Below, in pieces: positions 44,867 to 54,243 of a stretch of 64,000 nt of DNA. Origin of the DNA: Halorhabdus utahensis DSM 12940 (lineage in GTDB: Archaea > Halobacteriota > Halobacteria > Halobacteriales > Haloarculaceae); contig NC_013158.1 of assembly GCF_000023945.1 (NCBI RefSeq), positions 1,240,001 to 1,304,000 of the forward strand, given 5' to 3'. A program made the position numbers and the translations under genes. The notes under the pieces were generated by a model that was given only the letters and a program-made list of their open reading frames with translations, searched no databases and had not been told where the DNA came from. Numbering within the stretch: the stretch's first letter is position 1; every line of letters begins with the position of its first letter.

Positions 44867-44994
44867 TTACTAATTGAACTGACAGCCCTAATCGTTGGCG
44901 ATGCAAGTATCAGTGGCGATATTTAATGAGTTGAGAATGAGTACCCATTGCCAAAATGGTGTGATATACGAATGTTCCCACTGTTTCTGGCTAG

Positions 44995-46059
44995 TCAGGG
45001 ATTCGAACTTGGGCTGACAGCGCCAAGCCCCTGTTTCGGAGTTCCCACGATGGAGATATCAGCAGGATCGTAGACAAGAGTATTGGTGTACTCGATATCC
45101 GTGTTGTCCACGTACAGCGTTGTAGCGCTAGTCCCGAGATCCGCGGTCACATCACCGTTCTGCGTCGTGAGTGTGGAATCGTTCAGCCACATCGATCCGA
45201 CCGATTCAAGCACGATCCCTGCGTTTCCACCGGTCATGTCCGCACCAGTCGCATCGAGTGTTCCGCTAGTGGCGTTCAAGACAGTGCCACCGTTCGATGC
45301 CTGTACGGACGCATAGCGGGCCGTGACCGTTTGTGCCTGTAGATCTATATCATAGCTCCCTGAGCTCGTAAGTGTCGCGTCGTCGATATCCAGATCGGAA
45401 TCAGCAGTGATGTCGATAGCTCTCCCGGAATCGATAGTGGTTGACTGGGCAGTGATCGTCTGTGCCTGTAGGTATATGTCACAATTACTCGATAGATGTG
45501 CATTATCCAGATCAAGATGTCCGTCAGTACTGACGGTGATCGCCCCGTTATCACTCTCAACTGTTACCCCATTGAGATCAATGTCTTTCGTCGCTTCAAT
45601 CGTGACGTCGCCAGTCTGGCCGATCACCGAGTCCGCACTGATCGATATTTCCCCATCCGTCGCATTGAGATGAATACCACCGTTCTTGGCATCAAAACCA
45701 GCAGATGAGGTGATGCTCTTTGCCGTAATCGAGACATTACCGTTTCCGTTCCGTGACACTGAACCGATATCGCTTGGAATGACAAGGTTAGCGTCGGGAT
45801 CGTTGAAATCTCGAAGACGGTTCTTGTTAATTGTCTGTTCGTCAGAATCGTACTCACCATCGCCATCGGCATCATTGTACGCCTTCTTTCCTGGCGGTGT
45901 ACCACCGCCCGGACCACCACCTTGGAACGAGTCCGCAGCCTGGATCGTTCCGGACGCCTGCTCGGTGTCTGAGAAGTAACTGACGGTGGCCGCGCTACCA
46001 GCCGTCACGAATAGGACCACACAGAGTACAGCCGCAAAGGACCGAAGCGGGACAGTCAT
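44995..46059 (-). CDS. Exported beta-helix-like protein with SipW-type signal
   Basis: This is a 354-aa exported protein. The signal FVTAGSAATVSYFSDTEQASG fits SipW-processed signals, with the FSDTE box. Beyond a Gly/Pro linker and a Ca-binding-like DADGDGEYDSDE stretch, residues 95-340 are repeated strands of 18-30 residues rich in Thr, Ser, Asp and Asn (for example GDVTIEATKDIDLNGVTVES). This suggests a parallel beta-helix, as in adhesins. Its start overlaps the signal peptidase stop (46056-46059). G+C is lower than in the rest of the window. Confidence 0.75.
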   Translation of the reverse strand: MTVPLRSFAAVLCVVLFVTAGSAATVSYFSDTEQASGTIQAADSFQGGGPGGGTPPGKKAYNDADGDGEYDSDEQTINKNRLRDFNDPDANLVIPSDIGSVSRNGNGNVSITAKSITSSAGFDAKNGGIHLNATDGEISISADSVIGQTGDVTIEATKDIDLNGVTVESDNGAITVSTDGHLDLDNAHLSSNCDIYLQAQTITAQSTTIDSGRAIDITADSDLDIDDATLTSSGSYDIDLQAQTVTARYASVQASNGGTVLNATSGTLDATGADMTGGNAGIVLESVGSMWLNDSTLTTQNGDVTADLGTSATTLYVDNTDIEYTNTLVYDPADISIVGTPKQGLGAVSPSSNP

Positions 46060-46616
46060 CCGGTTTCACCCTCTGTACGTTCCGGTTCGTCCTCATCCCG
46101 GGCTACAAACAATTCCCATAGCTCAGTCGCTGCCAACAGCAACGCAGGGACAATAATCAGTAACGCGATACCAAGATCCGTGCCGGCGAACGCGACGACG
46201 TACCCCATATACGGAATCGAAAAAGCAACCCGACCGATGACCTGATCCGCCGAGACAAGAGTCGGATCGGGCCCCTCGTTCGCGTCGCCCTTCGTGCGGT
46301 ACAACTCTTGACCATCGCGCTCAACGACCTCCACGATCCGATGTGTCACCGGATTCTCGGATCCACGACGGTACGTGATTATCTCGTTCTCGGACAATCG
46401 GTCGGGAGTGACATCAGCCACGTATACGACCGATCCCGCATCGATCGTCGGCGACATACTGTCGGATTGGACAACGTAACTCTGGTCAGCGCCAACGATC
46501 TGGGGGATCGCGATCGAGACGAACAGAAGGACGACGGCGATGAACAACACCGTTCCGAGAAGTTTGCCAGTCCGCCGCCAGTCGATCGCGCGCACGGCCG
46601 GCAGTGATCGACTCAC
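46056..46616 (-). CDS. sipW: SipW-type signal peptidase I
   Basis: This is a 186-aa ER-type signal peptidase. An N-terminal membrane helix (about 18-40) leads to the catalytic Ser box SDSMSPTIDAGSVV (Ser53). His92 in NPVTHRIVEV replaces the bacterial Lys, as in archaeal, ER and SipW enzymes. RTKGDANEGPDP and the conserved Asp follow, with a second membrane helix near 145-170. It is surrounded by three proteins with the matching signal type, so it probably matures them. Confidence 0.9.
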   Translation of the reverse strand: MSRSLPAVRAIDWRRTGKLLGTVLFIAVVLLFVSIAIPQIVGADQSYVVQSDSMSPTIDAGSVVYVADVTPDRLSENEIITYRRGSENPVTHRIVEVVERDGQELYRTKGDANEGPDPTLVSADQVIGRVAFSIPYMGYVVAFAGTDLGIALLIIVPALLLAATELWELFVARDEDEPERTEGETG

Positions 46617-46649
46617 GACCGATCACCGTCGTGTGCGCTCGCTATCCGG

Positions 46650-47258
46650 TTACTGACTGTCATTCTGGTTCAGATGGAAGTCGAACGTAACCGCCACGCC
46701 ATCGCCCTGGAACTTGTTCTTGACGTCCTTCAGTTTGAAGCCGACAGTAAAAGTCGTTCCGTCGCCAGGATCTGGCAGGTCCGTTAGATCGTTCGGTGTC
46801 GCTTCCCCCGAGGTCTGATCATTATATTTGAGGTCAAAAAGCGTAGGTGGCGAGCCACCATCTATCCTTCCGGTGAGATCAGTGTTATCGTAATCGAGGG
46901 TCTGGACTTCCAGGTTCTGGGCGAACTCCTGGGCCGTCTTGTCGTGATTCCCGGTGTTGCCGTCGTCTTCGGTGTAATCCACGTCGACATCAAGCGATCC
47001 CGAGAGCGATCCGTCACTAACCAGCGTCACGCTTTTCGTAGTCGTTTCGTTCGGTTTTAGATTCCCACTGAACGCGAACGAGCCGCCGCTGTCGAACGAG
47101 AGATTCAGTGTGCCGGCTTGTACAGTGTTCCCAGTGCTGGATTCAGTATCGGAGAAAAGTGCCATCGTCCCTGCCCCGGCGGCGGCACTGGCGGCACCGA
47201 CGGTCACGAGACCGCCGAGCAGCCGTCGCCGGGTGACTTTCTTTCCCTCGTCCGACAT
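46650..47258 (-). CDS. TasA/camelysin-like SipW-dependent exported protein
   Basis: This is a 202-aa protein from ATG 47258. The signal KVTRRRLLGGLVTVGAASAA has a twin-Arg-like start and then AGTMALFSDTESSTGNTVQAG. FSDTE plus GNTVQAGTL is the usual mature start of TasA/camelysin-type proteins. The rest looks like a beta-sandwich with LKPNETTTKSVTLVSDGSL and ends in HLNQNDSQ. Such proteins assemble into extracellular fibres by donor-strand exchange. It is paralogous to the 47362-48003 gene. Confidence 0.85.
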   Translation of the reverse strand: MSDEGKKVTRRRLLGGLVTVGAASAAAGAGTMALFSDTESSTGNTVQAGTLNLSFDSGGSFAFSGNLKPNETTTKSVTLVSDGSLSGSLDVDVDYTEDDGNTGNHDKTAQEFAQNLEVQTLDYDNTDLTGRIDGGSPPTLFDLKYNDQTSGEATPNDLTDLPDPGDGTTFTVGFKLKDVKNKFQGDGVAVTFDFHLNQNDSQ

Positions 47259-47361
47259 TACGCGAGTGTGTCTTGCCGTCGTTTCTCTGAATTGTATCGT
47301 ACTCAACTATCCAGAAGATCTTTCCCACTTTCGGGACTCGGAATGGGCTTCGAAGACGGAT

Positions 47362-48003
47362 TTATTGGCCGTCCTGCTGGTTCAGCATGAACTCAAACGT
47401 TACATCCACTCCTTCGCCTTGGAAATCGTTACCAGCGTCTTCATGCAAGCTGAGTCCGATTTTGAAATCTGTTCCATCTCCAGGATCTACATGATTGCTT
47501 AGATCATCATCCCCATCGGCATTGTTCGCTAAATCGTAAAGGGACTCGTAAGGATTGGCACTTGAATTGTCGAATACGTCGTTGGGATCCGTTTCGCCAC
47601 TGATGTTGCTAATCAGACCGCCGTCATAATTGAGGGTATCCACCTGCACGGCCTTCGCAAACTTTTCCTTATCGATATCGCCAGTGATAGACTCATCGTC
47701 GTTATTGTCGGAGACAGTGACAGACACATCTAAGGAACCAGATATACTCCCAGTGTTTTTTAGAGTCCACGTATGTTCATTCGCTGACCCCCCCGGCTTT
47801 ATTCCATCAAATGTGAAGGTGCTTATGCTAGCCTCATTAGTTGTAAGCTCTATCGTTCCTGCCTGTACCGTGTTTCCGTCACTCGTTTCCGAATCACTGA
47901 ACAGCGCAAACGTCCCGGCACCAGCCGCCGCACTCGCGGCCCCGACCGTAATCAATCCGCCCAGTACACGCCGCCGTGTGAATTTGCTGTCTTCCTCTGT
48001 CAT
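47362..48003 (-). CDS. TasA/camelysin-like SipW-dependent exported protein
   Basis: This is a 213-aa paralogue of the next protein. The signal FTRRRVLGGLITVGAASAA leads into AGTFALFSDSETSDGNTVQAG. The mature part has the same order of motifs: TFDGIKPGGSANEHTWTLKN, SGSLDVSVTV, DPGDGTDFKIGLSL, and the end EFMLNQQDGQ. The gene has A/T-rich codons unlike most of the window. It leads the cluster, with a TATA element about 65 nt upstream. Confidence 0.85.
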   Translation of the reverse strand: MTEEDSKFTRRRVLGGLITVGAASAAAGAGTFALFSDSETSDGNTVQAGTIELTTNEASISTFTFDGIKPGGSANEHTWTLKNTGSISGSLDVSVTVSDNNDDESITGDIDKEKFAKAVQVDTLNYDGGLISNISGETDPNDVFDNSSANPYESLYDLANNADGDDDLSNHVDPGDGTDFKIGLSLHEDAGNDFQGEGVDVTFEFMLNQQDGQ

Positions 48004-48499
48004 AGTTCGATCGCTGTGGGTTGCGCCCTCAAAAGGCGTTTCTACGTAAGTAGACACCCTACACCCACTTAAATCACCGTACGTCTATTCTCCGCATGAA
48101 AAAGCAAGCAAAAATTTGATAAATAGGTATAAAACTGGAGAAAATCAAGTGAATAGCCAGAATACGGATCGTCCCGCCACCAATCCGGCTCAGACTGTGA
48201 AGTCTCACAACACCTCGTCGTGATAATAGCGTATCAGAACGCTTCTCTGTCCCGATTTCGCTAGTTTTAGCGATCCTATCTCTTGAGAGAACAGTATCAC
48301 CAGTGATATCGTTGGTTTCAGACTCCAAAACGCGTGTTTCCTGAGTGTTTCCATCAGCGAAAACTAATTCCCATACGATCTATCTATCGAGAATACACTG
48401 TCAGCAGACAGAAATCCAGGATCGAGCGGCCGAAGCTGCGAGTATCGATTTTGAAGAGTGTGGGCAGACGCGCATGGGTCTCGGCGGCCTCGACAGCGT
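48004..48499. other. AT-rich region upstream of the SipW cluster
   Basis: About 495 nt of low G+C. A TATA-like element (cacttaaatc, plus-strand view, about 48066-48075) can drive the leftward TasA-like genes. Between 48090 and 48410 the sequence is AT-rich with no frame showing halophile codon bias. From about 48420 it returns to high G+C next to the decayed K+ channel. Confidence 0.5.
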
Positions 48500-49702
48500 T
48501 CACCCCTCGATATCCGTCGGCGAGGCGTCGTACCGGCGGAGGAACTGCTGGATCGACTCGTCGGAGCCGACGACCGTGATGCGTTCCTCGCCCGTGAGGG
48601 AGCGGTCGGGATCGAGAGTCGTCGTGTGGCCGGCGTCGTCCTCGACGACGATACGCTCGTGGCGATCGAACGCGTGGGCGGAGCGGACGACATCGCCGAA
48701 CACTGTCAGGCAGTCGTGTGAACCGGTAACGATCAACACGGTGTTGGGCTGGATGGTCGCGTCCGGATCCAGGGGCAACTGGAGTTCGCCGTCGATCCAC
48801 GCGCCGACGGCGGTCGCGCCGGTCCGCTCGCGGATCTCCGAGTCCCGGATCCGGGTCCCGATAAGCTGGCTCCCGTGGGGGATCGGGACCTCCGTCACCT
48901 CGAGGTCGGTTCCGACGTCGATCGTGTCGGACAGCTCGGCACTGAACGCGGAGACGGCCTTCTCGGCGAGTCGATGTCCGAGGACGCCGTGAGGCGAGAG
49001 GACGCTGTCCGCGCCGGTTTCGAGGAGGATCTCCCGCATGTCGCTGTCGTCGGTCAGGGCGATGATCTCGACGTCGGGATCGACCGATCGGACCGTCAGG
49101 ATGGTGTTGACGGTGGCGTCACCGGCGTCGGTGATGACGGCCCGCGCTTCGTCGATCCCGGCCCGCTCCAGCGCGGCGGCGTCCTGCGGGGAGTCGTGGA
49201 TGGCCGCGTAGCCGTCGTCACTCAGCGCGGTCGCCGCGTCGCGGTCAGCTGACAGCAGGACGTACTCGATCCCGAATTCGTCGAGCTCGTCCAGGAACAC
49301 GGCCGAGTCCCGGCGGTACTCACAAACGATGACGTGGTCGTGTTTGGGCGACAGCCGGTCGTCGAGATTGCGTTCGGACACCGAGAACAGGGGGGATGAT
49401 GATCAGCCGGAGCGTCAAAAAGCCGATTTCGATCCCCGAAAGCTAGGCCAGTGTCACGAAGATGAACATCAGGGGATGGCTCCACAGCCCGGCGTCCTGA
49501 CCGTACCCCGTCGTCGTCATCGTCTGGACGATGAACTCGAGGGAGGCGAAGACTGGGATTCCCCCTCGAGTACCAGCAGTGCCGTGTTGTAGACGACTGT
49601 GTAGGTGACGATGAGGATCGCGAGACCCACGATGTAGTACGCGATCAGCCCGTTGCGCCGGGAGAACTCGAACCGCCGTCGGAGGCCGGTGACTGAGACC
49701 AT
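48500..49702 (-). pseudogene. K+ channel with C-terminal TrkA (RCK) domains, broken by two frameshifts and a stop
   Basis: Read leftward from 49702, the gene begins MVSVTGLRRRFEFSRRNGLI with a membrane helix. It shifts frame in a G5 run near 49565-49570 and continues as GIPVFASLEFIVQTMTTTGYGQDAG, the pore helix and selectivity filter. It then meets an in-frame TAG (49443-49445) where Gln is expected, and continues as LSGIEIGFLTLRLIIIPP. It shifts again in a C6 run near 49396-49401 into the intact RCK part (48500-49381, NLDDRLSPKHDHVIVCEYRRD). The RCK part alone could still be translated (293 aa). Both shifts lie in homopolymers, so sequencing error is possible for those. Confidence 0.8.
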
Positions 49703-49918
49703 CTGATTCTACCGGTGGGACCCACCAAGGACGGAGAAAGGATCGGGGCGTTGACGGCCGAGGGACAGAGACGAATCGAACAGAAGCGTGTTTCTGCTCC
49801 ACAGGTTGCTGAATCCCGGCGGCATGGGAACTCGGAGAGGAGAGCCCACCAGCAGCCGACGGCGTCTAGTACCATGGCAGGGCGCGACTCGCGTGATGGC
49901 AGGGTGACGGGGGCTCGC

Positions 49919-50950
49919 TCACGCGTTCGGCAACAGGTCGACGAGCACGTCCAGTGTTTCGAGGACCACCCAGCCCACGAACAGGGCGTAGATACCGAGC
50001 AAGCCGAGCGCCTCCCGATCGGACAGCCAGAGATCAGTCCGAAGCGCGGTGAAAAGCGCGATCGTTGCTGCCGTGAGCACGCCGAACATCGGGACAGCCA
50101 TCGCGAAGTCGACTGCCGCGTCCCCAACAATGAGAACACCGACTGGGATCGCCACCAGCAGGTCGAACGTGTTCGAGCCGAGGACGTTCGCCAGCGACGT
50201 CACGCCGCGATCCTCCCGAGCGGCGCGGACGCTCACCAGCGCGTCCGGCAGGCTGGTCGCGGCGGCGATGATCGTCACGCCGAGTAGAAAGGCAGGAATA
50301 CCGAAGGTTTCGGCCAGCGCGGAAACCGACTCGACGAGAAAGTGAACGGCGACAACGATCACGACCAGGCCGGCCGCGAGCAGGCCCCACTGTCGACGCG
50401 GATCGGTGTCATCGCCATCCGTCGGCGGGACCGTACTTGCCCGGTGGTCGGCGGTGTCCTGATACTGAATGAAGACGTACAGCCCGTAGAGAGCCAACGG
50501 GAGGACTGCGAGCGGGCGGGTGATCGTCCCCGCCAGGGCGACACCGTCGACGGGGTAGTAGATGACCCCCAGCGCGAACGTGATCAGCAGGACCGAGACT
50601 GCGAGCATGTAAAACTGGGCCTCCTTGTAGACGAGCGTTCGGTTGGACTCGATCGGATCGTCGGTCAAGAGCCCGGCGAGAGCAGGGATGACGAGAACGT
50701 TGAAGATCGCGGAGCCGACGATCCCACCGACGCCGAGGGCGAGCGAGCCGGCCAGTCCAGCGATGACGACGGTCGCGAGTTCGGGCATGCTCGATCCCAC
50801 GGCCGCGATCACCGCCCCCTGGACGACCTGTGGGAGTCCGTAGTGGGTAGCGAGTCGATCGCTAGCCGCTTCGAGCCACCCGCTCCCGAGCCAGATCGCA
50901 CTCGACGTGAGGAGAACGATCGCCACGTCGGCCAGGACACCGCTACTCAT
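49919..50950 (-). CDS. Ca2+/Na+ (CaCA-family) exchanger
   Basis: This is a 343-aa membrane protein with ten to eleven helices in two inverted repeats. The alpha-repeat motifs are VIAAVGSSMPELATVVIAGL in the first half and IIAAATSLPDALVSVRAA in the second. Each has the ion-binding Glu or Asp after Ser/Pro. GSAIFNVLVIPALAGLL and LGSNTFDLLVAIPVG complete the pattern. Such proteins export calcium in exchange for sodium. It lies 48 nt downstream of the antiporter gene on the same strand, so an operon is likely. Confidence 0.93.
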   Translation of the reverse strand: MSSGVLADVAIVLLTSSAIWLGSGWLEAASDRLATHYGLPQVVQGAVIAAVGSSMPELATVVIAGLAGSLALGVGGIVGSAIFNVLVIPALAGLLTDDPIESNRTLVYKEAQFYMLAVSVLLITFALGVIYYPVDGVALAGTITRPLAVLPLALYGLYVFIQYQDTADHRASTVPPTDGDDTDPRRQWGLLAAGLVVIVVAVHFLVESVSALAETFGIPAFLLGVTIIAAATSLPDALVSVRAAREDRGVTSLANVLGSNTFDLLVAIPVGVLIVGDAAVDFAMAVPMFGVLTAATIALFTALRTDLWLSDREALGLLGIYALFVGWVVLETLDVLVDLLPNA

Positions 50951-50998
50951 GTTTGTGTGTTCCTCACAAAGATCATCTCGTTCAGCGAATCACGTGTT

Positions 50999-52885
50999 CT
51001 ATGACTGGTGACAGAATGCCATGCCCTCGCGGACGGCATCGCTCTCGCCCAGCAGCGTCACCTTGTCGCCTGCCTGGATCGTAAACTCCGCGTTCGGAAC
51101 GATCGTCTCGCCGTCACGGTTGACGAGTGCGATCAGACAGGAATCGGGAAGTTCCGGACCGATCTCGCGGAGGGACCGACCGATCAAGTTCTCGCTGGTC
51201 ACTTCCACTTCCTGAACGTCACCGACGCGGTCGATGTCCGTCATCCAGTGGGCGATCGCCGGGCGCTCGATCTGGTTGTCGATCGCCCACGCGACCGCCA
51301 TCGACGAGGAAATCGTCCGGACACCCAGATCCTCGAACGCCTCGACATTGTCGGGGTTGTTCGCCCGAGCGATGACGTCCTCGATCTCGAAGTTCGTGCT
51401 TGCAAGCTGGGCGACGAGCAGGTTGGTGTCGTCGTCGCCTGTCGCGGCGACCACTGTCTTGGCGTTGTTCGCCCCGGATTCCCGTAACACGTCAGTATCC
51501 GTTCCGTCGCCGATAATTGCGGTGAACCCGTCGTTTCGGATTTCCTCGACCTGTGTTTCGTCGTCCTCGATGATGACGACGTTCTCTCCACGATCCTCTA
51601 ACCGGTCGGCGAGCGCACGGCCGACGCGGCCGCCGCCCACGATGATGACTCGCATTGGTATCACGTCGAAGTATTGTGCCACGTATCTCGCCAGGCCGCC
51701 CTCGACGACGGCCGTGGCAAGGATAACCAGGAAGACGGTACCGATCAGAACGTTGGCCTCGGCGGCCATGCCCTGTGACTGCAGTTCGATGGCGAACAGC
51801 GTCGCGACGGACGCCGGGATGATCCCACGCGGGCCGACGAAGCTCATGAACGCCCGTTCGCCGAAGGTGAATCGGCCACCGACCGTCGAGACGTACATCA
51901 AGAGGGGTCGGATCACCGCCGCGACCGCGACCGCGACGATCAATCCGGGCACCAGGACATCAAACAGGACCTCCAGTTCGAGGATCGCCGCCAGCGTGAT
52001 GAACACAAAGGATAGCACGAGCAACGTCACGTCACCCTTGAAGGCGGTGATATCCTCCTCGTAGGGGATGTCAAGGTTGCCCAGGACGATCCCCGCCGTC
52101 GCAGCAGCGGCGACGCCGGCCTCACCCGAGAGATAGTTCGCGCCGGCATACGAGACGATCGCGCCGGCGAGCACCAGCAGTCGGGCGTTCCGCGGGGCAT
52201 CGCCCGGCGAGAGGTCGATGTACCGCAACAGGTAGTAGACAACGCCGGCGACGATCACCCCGACCAGAACGCCCTGGCCGAGGCGTTCGGCGAACGCACT
52301 GAGCAGTTCGACGGGCGGGTTACCGCTGAGAACGACAACCTCGAAGACCACGACCGCGGTGATCGCCGCCGTCACGTCGTTGACGATCCCCTCGGTTTCC
52401 AGTGCGGCAGCGACGCGGTCCCGAACTGGCACGACCTGCAGGATGGGAGCGATGACGGTCGGCCCCGTTGCCACGAGCAACGCACCGATCAAAAACGACA
52501 ACCCCCAGGTGGCGGTTCCGAAAGCAAGTTTGACGGCGACAGCCGTCCCGACAAGCGCGATACCCGCACCAAGGGTGACCAGCCTGAACGTCGCCGCCGG
52601 CGCTTCGCGCAACCGGTCCAGATGGAGATGGAAGGCCCCCTCGAAGACGATGATCGCCACCGAGAGGCCGACGATCGCCGAGAGTGGCCCGGCACCGAAG
52701 GTTTCCAGCGAGAACAACCGTGACGGGAGGACGAACCCGGACAGCGGTCCGATCGCCAGTCCGGCCGCGATGTAGAAGATGATGCTCGGGAGGCGCAAGC
52801 GCGCCGCCAGCAGTTGTGCGCCGACGCCGAGCGCGAAGATCATCGCGACCAGCAGGACGATCACGTCCGCGCCGCCTGCGCTCAC
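50999..52885 (-). CDS. NhaP/KefB-like cation:proton antiporter with TrkA-N and TrkA-C domains
   Basis: This is a 628-aa protein. Residues 1-400 form about twelve membrane helices of the CPA family, with the motif VATGPTVIAPILQ and a VNDVTAAITAVVV stretch. The TrkA-N domain starts at residue about 410 (VIIVGGGRVGRALADRL), and the TrkA-C domain covers about 545-622. It exchanges Na+ or K+ for H+, gated by nucleotides bound to the TrkA part. The following gene is a Ca2+/Na+ exchanger, which fits joint ion homeostasis. Confidence 0.92.
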   Translation of the reverse strand: MSAGGADVIVLLVAMIFALGVGAQLLAARLRLPSIIFYIAAGLAIGPLSGFVLPSRLFSLETFGAGPLSAIVGLSVAIIVFEGAFHLHLDRLREAPAATFRLVTLGAGIALVGTAVAVKLAFGTATWGLSFLIGALLVATGPTVIAPILQVVPVRDRVAAALETEGIVNDVTAAITAVVVFEVVVLSGNPPVELLSAFAERLGQGVLVGVIVAGVVYYLLRYIDLSPGDAPRNARLLVLAGAIVSYAGANYLSGEAGVAAAATAGIVLGNLDIPYEEDITAFKGDVTLLVLSFVFITLAAILELEVLFDVLVPGLIVAVAVAAVIRPLLMYVSTVGGRFTFGERAFMSFVGPRGIIPASVATLFAIELQSQGMAAEANVLIGTVFLVILATAVVEGGLARYVAQYFDVIPMRVIIVGGGRVGRALADRLEDRGENVVIIEDDETQVEEIRNDGFTAIIGDGTDTDVLRESGANNAKTVVAATGDDDTNLLVAQLASTNFEIEDVIARANNPDNVEAFEDLGVRTISSSMAVAWAIDNQIERPAIAHWMTDIDRVGDVQEVEVTSENLIGRSLREIGPELPDSCLIALVNRDGETIVPNAEFTIQAGDKVTLLGESDAVREGMAFCHQS

Positions 52886-52948
52886 GGGGATACCTCCATA
52901 CCATCCAGCACACGCCCGATCGGCATAAAACGGGCGATTCCGGCGGTG

Positions 52949-53857
52949 TCACGCTGTCCGGTCAAGGTATGTTAGCACACCTCTCACATTCATTGCAGTC
53001 TCGCCGCGTCCCTTATCGGGCCCCCAGATGTCGCTGGCGGCCGTCTCGCCGGCGAAGTGCTCGATCACGGCGTCGTCGTCTTCGAGTTCCGCCCGTGCCG
53101 CCGCCACGGCCTGCACCCAGTCACTCAGCGTCCGTGCGTACTCAGCCAGTTGCCCGGTCGCCATCGCTGGCCCGAAGTGGGAGTACAGCAACGTCTCCGG
53201 GTCGATGGCCTGGATCGTCTCGACGTCCCGGAGGGCCTGCTCCAGGTCGAAGTCCGGTGGCGGCGAAGTCGGCTCCACTCGCCCACGTTCGGGGACGTAC
53301 AGTCCGGCCGCGTCACCGGTGAAGACGGCGTCGTTGGCCGGATCCTCGTACACCACCTGATGCGGGGCGTGGCCCGGTGCGTGATGGGCGCGAAGTGCGT
53401 GATCGCCGAGGTCGATCCGATCGCCGTCTTCGATTTCCCGGATCCGCGCCTCGGGGACGGGTTCCGGTTCGACGTAGTGGGTGATCTGGTCGCCGACAGC
53501 CTGTTTGGTTCCCGCCCAGAGACGTTCGGGAGCAGCCAGATGGGGAGCCCCGATCTCGTGGACCACGATCGACGCGTTCGGACACGCCTCGGCCAGGAAT
53601 CCGGCCCCGCCCGCGTGATCGAGGTGGACGTGCGTGACCGCGATCACCTCGATCGCTTCGGGGGCCAGTCCAACTTCTTCGAGTGCATCCAGAATCCGGT
53701 CGTGGTGGGTCCCGATCCCGGTCTCGACGATCGCCGGCCGCTCGGCGTCGAGGATATACACCGACCCGTACTGGCTCACCGCGTACATGCCGGTGTCGAC
53801 GAACCAGAGATCCGAACACGACCCAGTCGCTACCTGTCTGACGTCACCGATTCCCAT
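52949..53857 (-). CDS. Metallo-beta-lactamase-fold hydrolase
   Basis: This is a 302-aa enzyme from ATG 53857 (MGIGDVRQVATGSCSDLWFV). The metal motif THVHLDHAGG (HxHxDH) is complete. Further ligands appear as HHAPGHAPHQVVY and AVFTGDAAG, and SHFGPA is late. Substrates of such glyoxalase-II-like halophile proteins vary (thioesters, lactones). The upstream 30 or so codons open in frame look like noncoding sequence. Confidence 0.9.
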   Translation of the reverse strand: MGIGDVRQVATGSCSDLWFVDTGMYAVSQYGSVYILDAERPAIVETGIGTHHDRILDALEEVGLAPEAIEVIAVTHVHLDHAGGAGFLAEACPNASIVVHEIGAPHLAAPERLWAGTKQAVGDQITHYVEPEPVPEARIREIEDGDRIDLGDHALRAHHAPGHAPHQVVYEDPANDAVFTGDAAGLYVPERGRVEPTSPPPDFDLEQALRDVETIQAIDPETLLYSHFGPAMATGQLAEYARTLSDWVQAVAAARAELEDDDAVIEHFAGETAASDIWGPDKGRGETAMNVRGVLTYLDRTA

Positions 53858-53999
53858 GCCCGACAGTGTGCGTTGGCGCGAGAAAAGGGCTTCCAACCGG
53901 GCGCGAGTGCGAGGTGGCCCATCGGGAAGCGCGACCGATCGAAACGCGTGAACCCGAGAGCCGGTCGGAAAACGGACCCAGGACGTCTCGTCCGTCGAA

Positions 54000-54149
54000 T
54001 CAGGCGTTTCGTGGTTCCTTGGCCTTCGGACGGAGGTTGCCGTAGCCACACTTCCGACAGCGGTCGGCACGTTCGGGGTTGCGGGCGTTACAGCGCATGC
54101 AGATCTGCTTGTCGAGGGTTCGCCCCTCTGCCTTGTCGAATTGAGCCAT
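54000..54149 (-). CDS. rpl40e: 50S ribosomal protein L40e
   Basis: This is a 49-aa protein beginning [20 protein letters not shown]. The zinc finger [19 protein letters not shown] has four cysteines. The length and basic end ([11 protein letters not shown]) match archaeal L40e. ATG 54149 is preceded by a small leader. It is divergent from the enolase-like gene. Confidence 0.96.
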   Translation of the reverse strand: MAQFDKAEGRTLDKQICMRCNARNPERADRCRKCGYGNLRPKAKEPRNA

Positions 54150-54243
54150 ATGGCCTCGCTTGCCGGTGTGGGCGTATAACGTTTGCGAGACCAGCTTCTT
54201 CCGGCGACACATTGCTTATGCCGCTTCGATCACAGGAGGCGAC

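Noticed and set aside
44995-45025. T-arm-like gggattcgaac at the end of the beta-helix gene
   Set aside because: No tRNA structure around it. The bases are codons and stop of the exported protein gene.
48074-48328. 84-codon frame in the AT-rich gap upstream of the SipW cluster
   Set aside because: Weak codon bias, no family, and it covers the likely promoter area. I cannot support it as a gene.
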